DNA of 64,000 nucleotides from UMGS1002 sp964570825 (GTDB lineage: Bacteria; Bacillota; Clostridia; Oscillospirales; CAG-272). Where the stretch lies: positions 124,001 to 188,000 of the forward strand of contig CAZMZJ010000001.1 of the NCBI GenBank assembly GCA_964570825.1, in the 5' to 3' direction. The translations under genes were made by a program, and so were the position numbers. How positions within the stretch are numbered: the first letter of the stretch is position 1; every line of letters starts with the position of its first letter. The notes below the pieces were generated by a model. It was not told where the DNA came from, ran no database searches, and was given only the letters and a program-made list of their open reading frames with translations. Below, in pieces: positions 52,496-61,930 of this stretch.

Positions 52496-53122
52496 ATGAA
52501 CAGATTTTTTAGATGGTTCGGGCTTCCCGGAAGCCTTGTACTCACGACTCTGATGAGTATTTACGCTGTTACTCTTGCGGTAATATTCCGTAATGTTCCC
52601 CATTATATTGCAGTTTTTGCGATGCTGCTCAGCTCTCTCGGCGATATCGTGTTGATGGATTATAAGCCAATAACCAGTCATCTCCATCTTCACGGTTCCT
52701 TTTCAGGAGCGAGCTTGTTCATGCTCTCTCATCTGCTCTACATAGCCGCGTTCGGATACAAAATTTTCGTTGGTGGTTATGTTTATATCAATACCGGTTT
52801 CTATATTGCGGCCTTTACTTTTATTATATTATCGGTTGCTTTCGCCGCAATATCACTAATCCGCAAAAGCAGCGGCCGTAATTTAATAATTCCCTGCATT
52901 TTATATCTTTTTGTTATCTCGCTTAACTGCGCGACTGTTTACTCTTATGCCTTTTCAGCAGGCGGGAAAGGCATAATATCTGCTGCCGGCATATTAAGTT
53001 TCCTAATTTCAGACTGCTTTATAATCTTAAAAGACGTATGCGGAATTAAATCAAAAACTCTCAGCAAGCTGATATGGTGGTTCTATCCAATAGGACAGAT
53101 ATTGCTTCTTTCGGGTATTTAA
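52496..53122 (+). CDS. YhhN/TMEM86-family membrane protein (lysoplasmalogenase-like)
   Basis: 208 residues with about seven to eight hydrophobic helices. Conserved acidic motif LGDIVLMD (about 47-54), FMLSHLLYIAAFG, ISDCFIIL and a closing YPIGQILLL fit the YhhN family, whose animal members hydrolyse lysoplasmalogens. Gut Clostridia often make plasmalogens, which would fit. 24 bp after glpK, possibly co-transcribed. Confidence 0.8.
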   Translation: MNRFFRWFGLPGSLVLTTLMSIYAVTLAVIFRNVPHYIAVFAMLLSSLGDIVLMDYKPITSHLHLHGSFSGASLFMLSHLLYIAAFGYKIFVGGYVYINTGFYIAAFTFIILSVAFAAISLIRKSSGRNLIIPCILYLFVISLNCATVYSYAFSAGGKGIISAAGILSFLISDCFIILKDVCGIKSKTLSKLIWWFYPIGQILLLSGI

Positions 53123-53154
53123 CCAGTTACTGAAAAAAAGCTCATATAACAAAG

Positions 53155-53178
53155 ACGGGAACGGCAAGCCGTTCCCGT
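53155..53178. terminator. Bidirectional terminator
   Basis: ACGGGAACGGC (53155-53165) pairs with GCCGTTCCCGT (53168-53178); T-rich to the right. Separates the convergent YhhN and amt genes. Confidence 0.88.
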
Positions 53179-53192
53179 TTAAATTTGTATTC

Positions 53193-54965
53193 TTATTCTA
53201 CATCCTGAAGTGCGTCGTAACCCTCCTCGCCGGTACGCACCTTGACTACATTCTCAACATCGTAAACAAATATCTTACCGTCGCCGATATGGCCTGTATA
53301 AAGCGTCTTCTTCGCGGTTTCAATAACTGTTCCGACCGGAATTTTGCTGACGACAACAGATATCTGAACTTTTGGAAGAAGATTTGTTTCAACCAGAACG
53401 CCTCGATAATATTCTGGCTGTCCTTTCTGCATTCCGCAGCCAAGGACATGGGTAACAGTCATGCCGGTAATACCAATAGCCATAAGGTTGTTTTTAAGCG
53501 CTTCGAGCTTTGATTCCTTGCAGATTATCTCCACCTTAGTCATTTTGACCTTTCCGCTTGTAACCAAAGGGTCATTCTTTATTTGGATTGTCTTTGCGGG
53601 AGGTGTATCAACAGTCGCGGCAATAGCCCCCTCAGGTCCGGCAACGCCGGCATATTTCTCCACCGCAGGAGCAAAGTCCGGATATGCGCTCGGCAAACCG
53701 TGCTCGGTAATATCAAGCCCCGTAATCTCCTCTTCCTCTGAAGCGCGCAGGCCGATTGTTTTCTTTATCAAATAGAATGTCAAAGTCATAAGAACTGCGG
53801 TGTAAAGGCATATCGAAGCTACGCCGAGAATCTGAATACCGAATAATTTTACGCCTTCTGTTATGTTGCCGTGAATTATGCCGTAAATAAGGCCGTCGAC
53901 TCCAGTAGGAGCCTTTGATGTGGCAAACAGACCAACCGCGAGCGTTCCCCACAGGCCGTTGGCAAGATGAACGGCAACCGCGCCTACCGGATCGTCTATA
54001 TGAAGTTTAAGGTCAAGCAGTTCTACAACAAATACGACAAGAAAACCCGAGACCAGACCGACAACCGCAGCGCCAGCAGCGTCAAAGCTTGCGCATCCTG
54101 CCGTGACGCCGACAAGACCGGCAAGGGACGCATTCAGACACATCGAAACATCAGGTTTGCCGTTGCGCAGCCAGGTGAATATCATACAGACCACAGTAGC
54201 AACAGATGGAGCTATTGTCGTCGTTGCAAAGACCGAAGCGAGCATGGGGATTGAGGTCGCGGCAGCGCCGTTGAAACCGTACCACCCGAACCATAAGATA
54301 AAGCAGCCGAGGGCGCCGAGCGTGATCGAGTGTCCGGGAATAGCGTTGACTTTCGTTACCTTGCCCGTCTTATCCTTGACATATTTGCCAAGTCTCGGAC
54401 CGAGAATAATCGCGCCGATAATAGCCGACATACCTCCGACCATATGTATCGCTGACGATCCTGCAAAATCGATGTAGCCGAGCTTGAAAAGCCAGCCGTT
54501 CGGATTCCATACCCAGCCTGCTTCAATAGGATATACCACGAGCGAAATTACCGCCGAATATATGCAGTATGAAATAAAGCGCGTGCGTTCCGCCATAGCT
54601 CCGGAAACTATTGTGGCGGCGGTTGCGGCAAACACAAGGTTGAAAACAAAGCTTGCCGCTTCTTTTTCAATAAAGTATCCAAAATCAGTGAAAATCTTGA
54701 AATCCGGAAGCCCTATGATTCCGAAAAAATAGTTTTCACTCATCATAATTCCAAAGCCAAGAAGCGCGAAAACAACTGTGCCTATGCAGAAATCCATAAG
54801 ATTCTTCATTATGATGTTCCCGGCGTTCTTCGCTCGCGTAAAGCCTGTTTCTACCATGGCAAATCCGGCCTGCATAAAAAAGACCAGAGCGGCTCCTATC
54901 AGATACCAGATGCCAAACGCAGTATTGCTTGCAGCCTCTGCTGCTGCCTGTAAAATGTTATCCAT
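53193..54965 (-). CDS. amt: Ammonium transporter fused to a C-terminal PII regulatory domain
   Basis: 590-residue fusion. Residues about 1-420 form an 11-helix Amt channel (FAMVETGFTRAKN, AGSSAIHMVGGMSAI, AVAVHLANGLWGTLAVG), and after a linker residues 474-590 form a complete PII (GlnB/GlnK) domain. The T-loop GCGMQKGQPEYYRGV has Tyr519/520, and GHIGDGKIFVYDVENVVKVRTGE holds the nucleotide-binding B and C loops. Normally the two are separate proteins, with PII plugging the channel. It is read 204 bp downstream of glnN through a hairpin and could be the second gene of that unit. Confidence 0.94.
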   Translation of the reverse strand: MDNILQAAAEAASNTAFGIWYLIGAALVFFMQAGFAMVETGFTRAKNAGNIIMKNLMDFCIGTVVFALLGFGIMMSENYFFGIIGLPDFKIFTDFGYFIEKEAASFVFNLVFAATAATIVSGAMAERTRFISYCIYSAVISLVVYPIEAGWVWNPNGWLFKLGYIDFAGSSAIHMVGGMSAIIGAIILGPRLGKYVKDKTGKVTKVNAIPGHSITLGALGCFILWFGWYGFNGAAATSIPMLASVFATTTIAPSVATVVCMIFTWLRNGKPDVSMCLNASLAGLVGVTAGCASFDAAGAAVVGLVSGFLVVFVVELLDLKLHIDDPVGAVAVHLANGLWGTLAVGLFATSKAPTGVDGLIYGIIHGNITEGVKLFGIQILGVASICLYTAVLMTLTFYLIKKTIGLRASEEEEITGLDITEHGLPSAYPDFAPAVEKYAGVAGPEGAIAATVDTPPAKTIQIKNDPLVTSGKVKMTKVEIICKESKLEALKNNLMAIGITGMTVTHVLGCGMQKGQPEYYRGVLVETNLLPKVQISVVVSKIPVGTVIETAKKTLYTGHIGDGKIFVYDVENVVKVRTGEEGYDALQDVE

Positions 54966-55009
54966 AACAAATTTCCTTCCATATTATTTATCCGGAAGGC
55001 ATCAGCGGA

Positions 55010-55047
55010 AAAGGCGTATTGACGGCCCCTGCCGCCGATACGCCTTT
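55010..55047 (-). terminator. Intergenic terminator/attenuator between glnN and amt
   Basis: AAAGGCGTAT (55010-55019) pairs perfectly with ATACGCCTTT (55038-55047), with an inner GGC/GCC, followed by TTTT on the minus strand. A further possible structure (GATCTG/CAGATC) lies closer to glnN. No separate amt promoter was evident, so partial read-through from glnN is likely. Confidence 0.7.
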
Positions 55048-55169
55048 GTACCGGTTATTTTATTGCATGAATTTGTGTTCAGTAAAGTGATCTGCTTTTC
55101 CGTCATTCGTCATTTATCAGCCGATGACAGTGAAGCCAGATCCTTTTTTGAACAAATGAATTATAAATG

Positions 55170-57266
55170 TTATCTTACACCGAAAAGCAGATCCCCGTAT
55201 GTCGGATACGGCCAGTACTTTTCAGCGGTAACAGTTTCCGCTTCGTCGGCGGCTGCGCGCAACTCGTTCATCTTTGTGATAATTTTGTCGCGGTATGCGC
55301 ATGCAAGTTCGTTTATACGTTCAATTGTCTTGAGCTTGAGCAGCTCGTTCTCGAGCGCCGAGGTCCTGTCGGCAATAACAGCCGTGAGAGTTGAAAGCTT
55401 GTTAAGCATATCTTTTTCGTATCTGCAGTCGATATCCGCTGAAACAGCCTTCTTTGCCGCCGCCGTCTTTGCGATCTCAGCCGTATATGTTTCAACAGCA
55501 GGAAGAATTTGTTTCTTGGCCATGTCAATCATGGTCAGCGCTTCGATATTTATAATCTTGCAGTAATTCTCAAGAATTATTTCATATCTTGACTTAAGCT
55601 CGGTCTCAGTGTAAACCCCGTGAGATGTAAGCATATCGATATTTTTCTTTGAGATAAGGTAAGGCAGACAGTCGGGCGTGGTTCTCAGGTTGAGCAGTCC
55701 CCGCTTTTCGGTAGCTTCTTTAATCCAGCTCTCGTCATATCCGTTGCCGTTGAATATAATGCGCTTGTGCTTGATTACTGTTTCCCTGATAAGATCATGC
55801 AGCGCCTTGTTGAAATCCGGAGCGGCCTCAAGTATATCCGCGTACTGGCGCAGCGATTCGGCGACAGCTGTGTTGAGCATAATATTCGCGCAAGCGATGC
55901 TGTCTGACGAACCGACCATGCGGAACTCAAATTTGTTCCCGGTGAAAGCAAAGGGTGACGTACGGTTGCGGTCGGTCGTATCGCGCTGGAATTTGGGAAT
56001 CGCAAGCACGCCAAGCTTCATTTCTGTCTTTTCTGCAGAAATATATGCTTTATCACTTTCAATAGCGTCAAGAATAGCGGTAAGCTCCTCGCCGAGGAAT
56101 ATCGAAACGACGGCGGGAGGTGCCTCGTTTGCTCCGAGCCTGTGGTCGTTGTTGGCTGAAGCAACCGAAATGCGAAGCAAATCCTGATAATCGTCAACCG
56201 CCTGAATTACGGCCACAAGGAAGAGCAGGAACTGTGCGTTGTCATGAGGAGTATCGCCGGGAGAAAGCAGGTTGACGCCGGTATTTGTCGCTATCGACCA
56301 GTTGTTGTGCTTTCCGGAACCGTTAACGCCTGCGAACGGCTTTTCATGGAGCAGGCAGACAAGGCCGTGGCGTGACGCCACCTGCTTCATCAGCTCCATT
56401 GTTATCTGGTTGTGGTCGCAGGCAATGTTTGTAGTAGTGTAGATAGGTGCAAGCTCGTGCTGTGCGGGAGCGACCTCGTTATGTTCTGTCTTTGCAAGAA
56501 TGCCAAGCTTCCAGAGTTCTTCGTTCAGCTCTTCCATGAAGGCTGCGACTCTCGGCTTGATTGAACCGAAGTAATGATCCTCAAGCTCCTGTCCCTTCGG
56601 CGGTTTTGCGCCGAAGAGTGTGCGTCCGGTGTAGATAAGGTCTTTTCTCTTATCATACATTTCTTTATCGATTAGGAAATATTCCTGCTCCGGACCGACC
56701 GATGTGCGCACGCAGGTCACGTCGTTATCGCCGAAGAGCTTAAGTACTCTGAGCGCCTGCTTGTTGATAGCTTCCATAGAGCGTAGAAGAGGCGTCTTCT
56801 TGTCGAGCGCATGTCCTCCATAAGAGCAGAACGCCGTTGGTATGTAAAGTGAGTTGCCTTTGATGAACGCGTATGACGTCGGATCCCACGCGGTATATCC
56901 GCGGGCCTCGAATGTAGCGCGCAGACCGCCTGATGGGAAGGAGGAAGCATCCGGCTCGCCCTTTACAAGCTCTTTGCCGGAAAATTCCATCAGCACTTTG
57001 CCGTCAGCCGTGGGAGTAATGAAACTGTCATGTTTTTCTGCGGTTATTCCTGTCATCGGCTGGAACCAGTGAGTATAATGCGTTGCTCCATGCTCGATCG
57101 CCCAGTTTTTCATCGCGTTTGCAACTACGTTTGCAACGCCTAAATCAAGCGATCTGCCTTCTTCAATTGTCTTTTTCATTGCAGTGTAGGTTTCCTTGGG
57201 CAGACGTGCCTTCATTGCCCTGTCGTCAAACACTAACTCGCCGAAATGCTCCGGTATGTTGAACAT
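55170..57266 (-). CDS. glnN: Glutamine synthetase type III
   Basis: ATP-dependent amination of glutamate. 698 residues, the length of the large GSIII class. Diagnostic stretches: ATHYTHWFQPMTG near residue 60-72, GPEQEYFLID (metal-binding glutamates), NEVAPAQHELAPI and GVNGSGKHNNWSIAT. Adjacent to the Amt-PII fusion. A second glutamine synthetase (type I) ends the divergent operon at 62.7 kb. Confidence 0.96.
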   Translation of the reverse strand: MFNIPEHFGELVFDDRAMKARLPKETYTAMKKTIEEGRSLDLGVANVVANAMKNWAIEHGATHYTHWFQPMTGITAEKHDSFITPTADGKVLMEFSGKELVKGEPDASSFPSGGLRATFEARGYTAWDPTSYAFIKGNSLYIPTAFCSYGGHALDKKTPLLRSMEAINKQALRVLKLFGDNDVTCVRTSVGPEQEYFLIDKEMYDKRKDLIYTGRTLFGAKPPKGQELEDHYFGSIKPRVAAFMEELNEELWKLGILAKTEHNEVAPAQHELAPIYTTTNIACDHNQITMELMKQVASRHGLVCLLHEKPFAGVNGSGKHNNWSIATNTGVNLLSPGDTPHDNAQFLLFLVAVIQAVDDYQDLLRISVASANNDHRLGANEAPPAVVSIFLGEELTAILDAIESDKAYISAEKTEMKLGVLAIPKFQRDTTDRNRTSPFAFTGNKFEFRMVGSSDSIACANIMLNTAVAESLRQYADILEAAPDFNKALHDLIRETVIKHKRIIFNGNGYDESWIKEATEKRGLLNLRTTPDCLPYLISKKNIDMLTSHGVYTETELKSRYEIILENYCKIINIEALTMIDMAKKQILPAVETYTAEIAKTAAAKKAVSADIDCRYEKDMLNKLSTLTAVIADRTSALENELLKLKTIERINELACAYRDKIITKMNELRAAADEAETVTAEKYWPYPTYGDLLFGVR

Positions 57267-57310
57267 AATATTGGTTTTTCCTTTCAGAAATCCAGTTTTT
57301 TAATAAAAAA

Positions 57311-57345
57311 GCAAAGGCGCACAGGAACACCTGCGGCACCTTTGC
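57311..57345 (-). terminator. Leader terminator of glnN
   Basis: On the minus strand GCAAAGGTGCCGCAGG and CCTGTGCGCCTTTGC form a strong stem followed by TTTTTT, starting only about 7 nt after the predicted transcription start and ending 45 bp before the glnN ATG. An intrinsic terminator inside the leader implies regulated antitermination of glnN. Confidence 0.82.
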
Positions 57346-57358
57346 CGTGTATGCCGGA

Positions 57359-57387
57359 ATTATACACCATAAAAATCCGTTTGTCAA
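57359..57387 (-). promoter_or_regulatory. glnN promoter
   Basis: TTGACA (57382-57387) and TATAAT (57359-57364) with a 17-bp spacer on the minus strand. The 377-bp region 57267-57643 is shared with the divergent gltB promoter and holds both leader terminators. Confidence 0.83.
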
Positions 57388-57508
57388 TACCTTTTTTGAA
57401 TTTTTATTTAGGATTTTTCATTTCTGCAATATTGCGCAAATTTCCCGCGCATAAATCTTTAATTATTGACTAATTTGCAAGAATTATTTTAATTCTTTCA
57501 TTTTACCG

Positions 57509-57542
57509 TTGACAATACTCTTTTATTATGATAAATTATAAT
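57509..57542 (+). promoter_or_regulatory. Promoter of the glutamate synthase operon
   Basis: TTGACA at 57509-57514. The -10 is either TAAATT (57532-57537; spacer 17) or TATAAT (57537-57542; spacer 22). Start site 57545-57550. Confidence 0.55.
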
Positions 57543-57553
57543 AGCAGGAACAA

Positions 57554-57602
57554 AGGCGTTCATCTATGGCATAGCTATGCCATGATGGACGCCTGTTTTT
57601 TA
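57554..57602 (+). terminator. Leader terminator of the glutamate synthase operon
   Basis: AGGCGTTCATC (57554-57564) pairs with GATGGACGCCT around an inner perfect palindrome ATGGCATAGCTATGCCAT, followed by a T6 run. It lies just after the promoter and about 40 bp before the first gene, the same layout as in the divergent glnN leader. Confidence 0.85.
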
Positions 57603-57643
57603 ACTCTCTTTATAATATCCAAAGGAAGGAAACGAATAAAAAA

Positions 57644-58738
57644 ATGAATCTGAAGGAAGGCCAAATCCGCATACCATCGGGCTGCGCTATTGCCGGAGCA
57701 ATCTCAAAAGACGGTAAAAAGATGTCCGGTGAAACAATAGTCAGGTGTATGTCGACAATGCATGACCGTTCAAACGGTCTCGGCGGAGGTTTCGCGGGCT
57801 ATGGCATATATCCGCAGTACAAGGATCTGTACGCGCTTCACATTTTTTATGACAGCATAACTGCAAGAGAAGAATGTGAAAAATTCATCGACGAAAAGTT
57901 TGAAATTATCAACCTTTCAAAAATTCCCGTTCGGAAGTCCCCGAAAATCACAAATGAGCCGCTTGTATGGCGCTATTTTGTCACACCTCATCATCACGGC
58001 CTTGCGGACAGCCAGCTTGACGAAGCCGAGTATGTTGCGCGCGCCGTGATTAAAATCAACACCGATTATAAAGGCTCGTACGTTTTCTCCAGCGGAAAAA
58101 ACATGGGCGTTTTCAAAGCGGTAGGCTTTCCGGAGGATGTCGGCGAATTTTATCGCCTTGATGAATACGAAGGCTATTCATGGACGGCGCACGGGCGTTA
58201 TCCAACAAATACTCCCGGCTGGTGGGGCGGCGCTCATCCTTTTGCGCTGCTCGACTATTCTATCGTGCACAACGGTGAGATTTCATCTTACGACGCTAAC
58301 CGCCGTTTCATCGAGATGTTCGGATATAAATGTACTCTTCTTACCGATACCGAGGTTATTACATACATATGCGATTACCTTGTCCGCAAAAAAGGACTTA
58401 CTCTTGAGGAAACAGCCGCTGTGATAGCGGCTCCCTTCTGGAGCGCGATCGACAAAATGCCGCAAAATGAGCGTGTCCGTCTTACATATCTGCGCAACAC
58501 TTTTGCCAGTCTGCTCATCACCGGCCCTTTTTCGATTCTTCTCGGCTTTACAGGAGGCCTCATGGCGCTTGGCGACCGTCTTAAACTGCGTTCAATGGTA
58601 GTCGGCGAAAAAGACGACATGGTTTATTTTGCAAGCGAGGAATGCGCGATACGCTGCATGAATCCGGGCGTGGATAAAATCTGGGCTCCTGCCGGCGGAG
58701 AGCCTGTCATCGTAAGAGTAAAGGAAGGTAAATTTTAA
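57644..58738 (+). CDS. gltB1: Split glutamate synthase, glutamine amidotransferase (class II) subunit
   Basis: 364-residue Ntn glutaminase part of an archaeal-type glutamate synthase split into separate genes. The nucleophile is likely Cys14 in PSGCAIAGA, after a short propeptide-like start. SNGLGGGFAGYG, AHGRYPTNTPGWWGGAHPF and VHNGEISSYDANR are class II GATase motifs. Stop and next start overlap at 58738. It supplies ammonia for the synthase centre on the next subunit. Confidence 0.92.
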   Translation: MNLKEGQIRIPSGCAIAGAISKDGKKMSGETIVRCMSTMHDRSNGLGGGFAGYGIYPQYKDLYALHIFYDSITAREECEKFIDEKFEIINLSKIPVRKSPKITNEPLVWRYFVTPHHHGLADSQLDEAEYVARAVIKINTDYKGSYVFSSGKNMGVFKAVGFPEDVGEFYRLDEYEGYSWTAHGRYPTNTPGWWGGAHPFALLDYSIVHNGEISSYDANRRFIEMFGYKCTLLTDTEVITYICDYLVRKKGLTLEETAAVIAAPFWSAIDKMPQNERVRLTYLRNTFASLLITGPFSILLGFTGGLMALGDRLKLRSMVVGEKDDMVYFASEECAIRCMNPGVDKIWAPAGGEPVIVRVKEGKF

Positions 58739-60246
58739 TGGCGATAAATTATTTTTACCCCGAATTTGAAGTGGTCAGGAATGACAGCCGCTGCATCCGC
58801 TGCCGCGTGTGCGAAAGGCAGTGTGCAAACGAGGTGCACAGTTTTGATTCCGAATTAAACGTTATGATTTCAGACGATACAAAGTGCGTCGACTGTCAGA
58901 GATGCGTATCCCTCTGCCCAACGCGCGCCCTTAAAATTGTTAAGAGCAACTGCACTTTCAGAGAAAACGCCAACTGGACCGAGGGAGTCATCCGTGAGGT
59001 TATTAAGCAGGCAGAAAGCGGAGCCGTGCTTCTTTCTTCGATGGGCAACCCCAATCCGCTGCCGGTTTATTGGGATAAAATCCTCATCAACGCATCGCAG
59101 GTTACAAACCCATCGATAGACCCGCTTCGCGAGCCGATGGAAACCCGCGTATACCTCGGTAAAAAGCCGGATATTATTGAACGAAACAAAAATGACGGAG
59201 CGCTTATCGACAACCAGCCGCCTCAGCTCAAGCTGAATGTGCCTGTCATGTTTTCGGCAATGTCATACGGGTCGATAAGCTATACCGCTCACGAATGCCT
59301 CGCCCGGGCTGCCGAGAAACTCGGCATTTATTATAATACCGGTGAAGGCGGACTTCACGAAGACTTTTACAAATACGGCAAAAATACTATTGTTCAGGTT
59401 GCATCGGGACGTTTCGGCGTTTATAAGGATTATCTCGAAGCTGGTGCTGCGATTGAAATTAAAATGGGTCAGGGAGCCAAGCCCGGCATAGGAGGACACC
59501 TGCCCGGTACAAAAATCGTAGGCGACATATCAAGGACGCGAATGATTCCGGAAGGCACCGACGCTATTTCCCCCGCTCCGCATCATGACATTTATTCAAT
59601 TGAAGACTTGCGTCAACTTGTCTACTCTCTAAAGGAGGCAACCGCTTATAAAAAGCCGGTTATAGTCAAAGTCGCGGCTGTTCATAACATTGCGGCCATC
59701 GCAAGCGGCATCGCACGTTCCGGAGCTGATATAATATCAATCGACGGGTTCCGCGGCGGCACAGGCGCCGCTCCCACGCGCATACGCGACAATGTCGGCA
59801 TTCCCATTGAGCTTGCGCTCGCCAGCGTCGACAAAAGGCTGCGTGACGAGGGCATCAGAAATAACGTATCTCTTGTTGTCGGCGGCAGCATACGCAGTTC
59901 TGCCGACGTCGTCAAGGCGGTCGCTCTCGGAGCCGACGCCTGTTATATCGGCACAGCCGCCCTTCTTGCGCTCGGCTGCCATCTCTGCCGCACCTGCCAG
60001 ACCGGCAAATGTAACTGGGGCATCGCTACACAACGGGCTGACCTCGTAAAACGTCTGAACCCCGAAATCGGATTCAAGCGCCTGTGCAACCTTGTTGCTG
60101 CATGGCAGCACGAAATAAAAGAGCTTATGGGCGGTATGGGCATCAATTCCATTGAAGCGCTCCGCGGCAACAGACTTATGCTGCGCGGCGTCGGATTAAA
60201 CGAAAAGGAGCTTGAGATACTTGGTATCTCACATGCAGGAGAATGA
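58738..60246 (+). CDS. gltB2: Split glutamate synthase, FMN/iron-sulfur catalytic subunit with ferredoxin domain
   Basis: 502 residues. The N-terminal two-cluster ferredoxin region has CIRCRVCERQC and CVDCQRCVSLCP (about 12-63). The FMN-binding TIM barrel (about 130-480; SAMSYGSISYTAHECLA, EGGLHEDFYKYG, GQGAKPGIGGHLPG, SIDGFRGGTGAAPTR) carries the 3Fe-4S-type cluster region CHLCRTCQTGKCNWGIATQ. It performs the 2-oxoglutarate amination. The attached ferredoxin domain is typical of the archaeal/clostridial form. Confidence 0.94.
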   Translation: MAINYFYPEFEVVRNDSRCIRCRVCERQCANEVHSFDSELNVMISDDTKCVDCQRCVSLCPTRALKIVKSNCTFRENANWTEGVIREVIKQAESGAVLLSSMGNPNPLPVYWDKILINASQVTNPSIDPLREPMETRVYLGKKPDIIERNKNDGALIDNQPPQLKLNVPVMFSAMSYGSISYTAHECLARAAEKLGIYYNTGEGGLHEDFYKYGKNTIVQVASGRFGVYKDYLEAGAAIEIKMGQGAKPGIGGHLPGTKIVGDISRTRMIPEGTDAISPAPHHDIYSIEDLRQLVYSLKEATAYKKPVIVKVAAVHNIAAIASGIARSGADIISIDGFRGGTGAAPTRIRDNVGIPIELALASVDKRLRDEGIRNNVSLVVGGSIRSSADVVKAVALGADACYIGTAALLALGCHLCRTCQTGKCNWGIATQRADLVKRLNPEIGFKRLCNLVAAWQHEIKELMGGMGINSIEALRGNRLMLRGVGLNEKELEILGISHAGE

Positions 60247-60671
60247 AACGAGTTTACGTAAATGAAAAATGGTGCATAGGCTGCCATCTGTGCGAATACA
60301 ATTGCGCCTTTGCCAACTCCGGTATTAAGGATATGGTTAAGGCTCTGCGTAACAGAAAAATATTCCCGAGAATTAAAGTTGAGGAAAACGGTAATATAAC
60401 TTTCGCAGTTTCCTGCCGTCACTGCACAGAGCCTATTTGTGTGAAAAGCTGTATTTCCGGGGCTCTGTCAAAGCGCGATGGAGTTATCTGCATCGACAAG
60501 AATAAGTGCGTAGGATGTTACACCTGCGTGCTCGTATGCCCGTACGGAGCGGTGACATGCAGCGAAACTGGCGCAATACAGAAATGCGAGCTGTGCCTTG
60601 AAAATTCATGCGGCTCACCCGCCTGCGCCGCCGGCTGTCCGAACGCCGCGATTGTTTACGAAGAGAGATAA
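60243..60671 (+). CDS. 4Fe-4S ferredoxin subunit (HycB/DmsB type)
   Basis: 142 residues with four cysteine groups: CIGCHLCEYNC, CRHCTEPICVKSC, CVGCYTCVLVC and CELCLENSCGSPACAAGC. Four cubane clusters are expected. Overlaps the previous gene by 4 bp. Likely electron conduit between the FAD reductase encoded next and the glutamate synthase core. Confidence 0.9.
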   Translation: MKRVYVNEKWCIGCHLCEYNCAFANSGIKDMVKALRNRKIFPRIKVEENGNITFAVSCRHCTEPICVKSCISGALSKRDGVICIDKNKCVGCYTCVLVCPYGAVTCSETGAIQKCELCLENSCGSPACAAGCPNAAIVYEER

Positions 60672-60682
60672 GGAGAGGACAA

Positions 60683-61930
60683 ATGAAGCATTATGTAATA
60701 ATCGGAAACGGAATCGCGGCAATAGGATGTATCGAAGGCATAAGACGTATTTCGCCGGAAGGCAGAATCACGGTTATATCAGCCGAAAACCATCTTATAT
60801 ACGGACGTCCTCTTATTTCATATTACCTTGAGGGCAAGACAGACCTTGAAAAAATGAAGTATCGCCCCGATAATTTTTATGAAGCCAACAGCTGCGATGT
60901 GCTGTACGGCAGAAAGGCTGTATCTATTGACGCCGCCTCAAAGAAAGTGACTCTTGACGACGGAGCCGTCCTATGCTACGACGAGCTCTGCTGCGCCTCC
61001 GGTTCTTCCCCGTTCGTTCCTCCGCTCGAAGGGCTTGAATCAGTGAAAAACAAGTGTACTTTCATGACACTTGACGATGCGCTCGCGCTTGAAAAGCTCG
61101 TTGCAAAAAACACGCGCGTCCTCATCGTAGGCGCCGGCTTAATAGGGCTTAAGTGCGCGGAGGGTATTGCGAATCGTGCCGGCGACATAACGGTGTGCGA
61201 CCTTGCGCCGCGCGTACTGTCAAGCATCCTTGATGACACCTGCGCGGGAATTGTTCAAAAAAAGCTCGAGGATAATGGAATAAGATTTCTGCTTGGCGAC
61301 AGCGTCGCAAAATTTAATATAAACAAAGCATATATGAAAAGCGGCGCGGCAGTCGATTTCGATGTTCTCGTGCTTGCCGTCGGCGTGCGTCCGAACACGG
61401 CGATTATAAAGAATGCAGGCGGCGAGGTCAACCGAGGAATTATAACCGACACACGCATGAAAACAAATCTGCCGTGCGTTTATGCCGCAGGCGACTGCGT
61501 CGAGAGCTATGATGTTTCATACGGGAGCCGCCGCATACTTGCTATTCTGCCGAATGCATATCTTCAAGGCGAATGCGCCGGCGTCAACATGGCCGGCGGC
61601 GACCTTGAGTTCGGCAACGCTGTCCCCATGAACTCCATCGGCTTTTTCGGTTTGCATGTGGCAACTGCCGGAAGCTATTTTGGTCCCGCCGAAGGCGGAG
61701 AGCTTTATGAGGAGACGAGCGGCGGCGGCATAAAACGCCTTTTTTCAAAGGACGGTTATCTTACCGGATTTATTATCATCGGCGACACCTCGCGCGCCGG
61801 TATATACACATCGCTCATACGTAATAAAATCAAACTTGATTCAATAGATTTCGAACTCATCAAAAAGCAGCCGGCCATGGCGGCGTTCAGTAAAGAATAC
61901 CGTGGAAAAACGCTTGGAGGTGTGGTATAA
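60683..61930 (+). CDS. FAD-dependent NAD(P)H oxidoreductase
   Basis: 415 residues from the ATG at 60683 (aaggagagg upstream). The two Rossmann motifs are GNGIAAIGC (about 7-15; FAD) and GAGLIGLKCAEG (about 151-162; NAD(P)H), with VYAAGDCVES near 269-278. Fold like rubredoxin reductase/NirB-type reductases. Placed between the ferredoxin and the third glutamate synthase subunit, it probably acts like GltD, feeding NAD(P)H electrons to the synthase, though it is a different family from GltD. Confidence 0.88.
   Translation: MKHYVIIGNGIAAIGCIEGIRRISPEGRITVISAENHLIYGRPLISYYLEGKTDLEKMKYRPDNFYEANSCDVLYGRKAVSIDAASKKVTLDDGAVLCYDELCCASGSSPFVPPLEGLESVKNKCTFMTLDDALALEKLVAKNTRVLIVGAGLIGLKCAEGIANRAGDITVCDLAPRVLSSILDDTCAGIVQKKLEDNGIRFLLGDSVAKFNINKAYMKSGAAVDFDVLVLAVGVRPNTAIIKNAGGEVNRGIITDTRMKTNLPCVYAAGDCVESYDVSYGSRRILAILPNAYLQGECAGVNMAGGDLEFGNAVPMNSIGFFGLHVATAGSYFGPAEGGELYEETSGGGIKRLFSKDGYLTGFIIIGDTSRAGIYTSLIRNKIKLDSIDFELIKKQPAMAAFSKEYRGKTLGGVV

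Noticed and set aside
54778..55566. 262-residue open frame on the plus strand across the amt-glnN junction
   Set aside because: Antisense to both genes and the intergenic attenuator; hydrophobic Ser/Ala-rich shadow composition.
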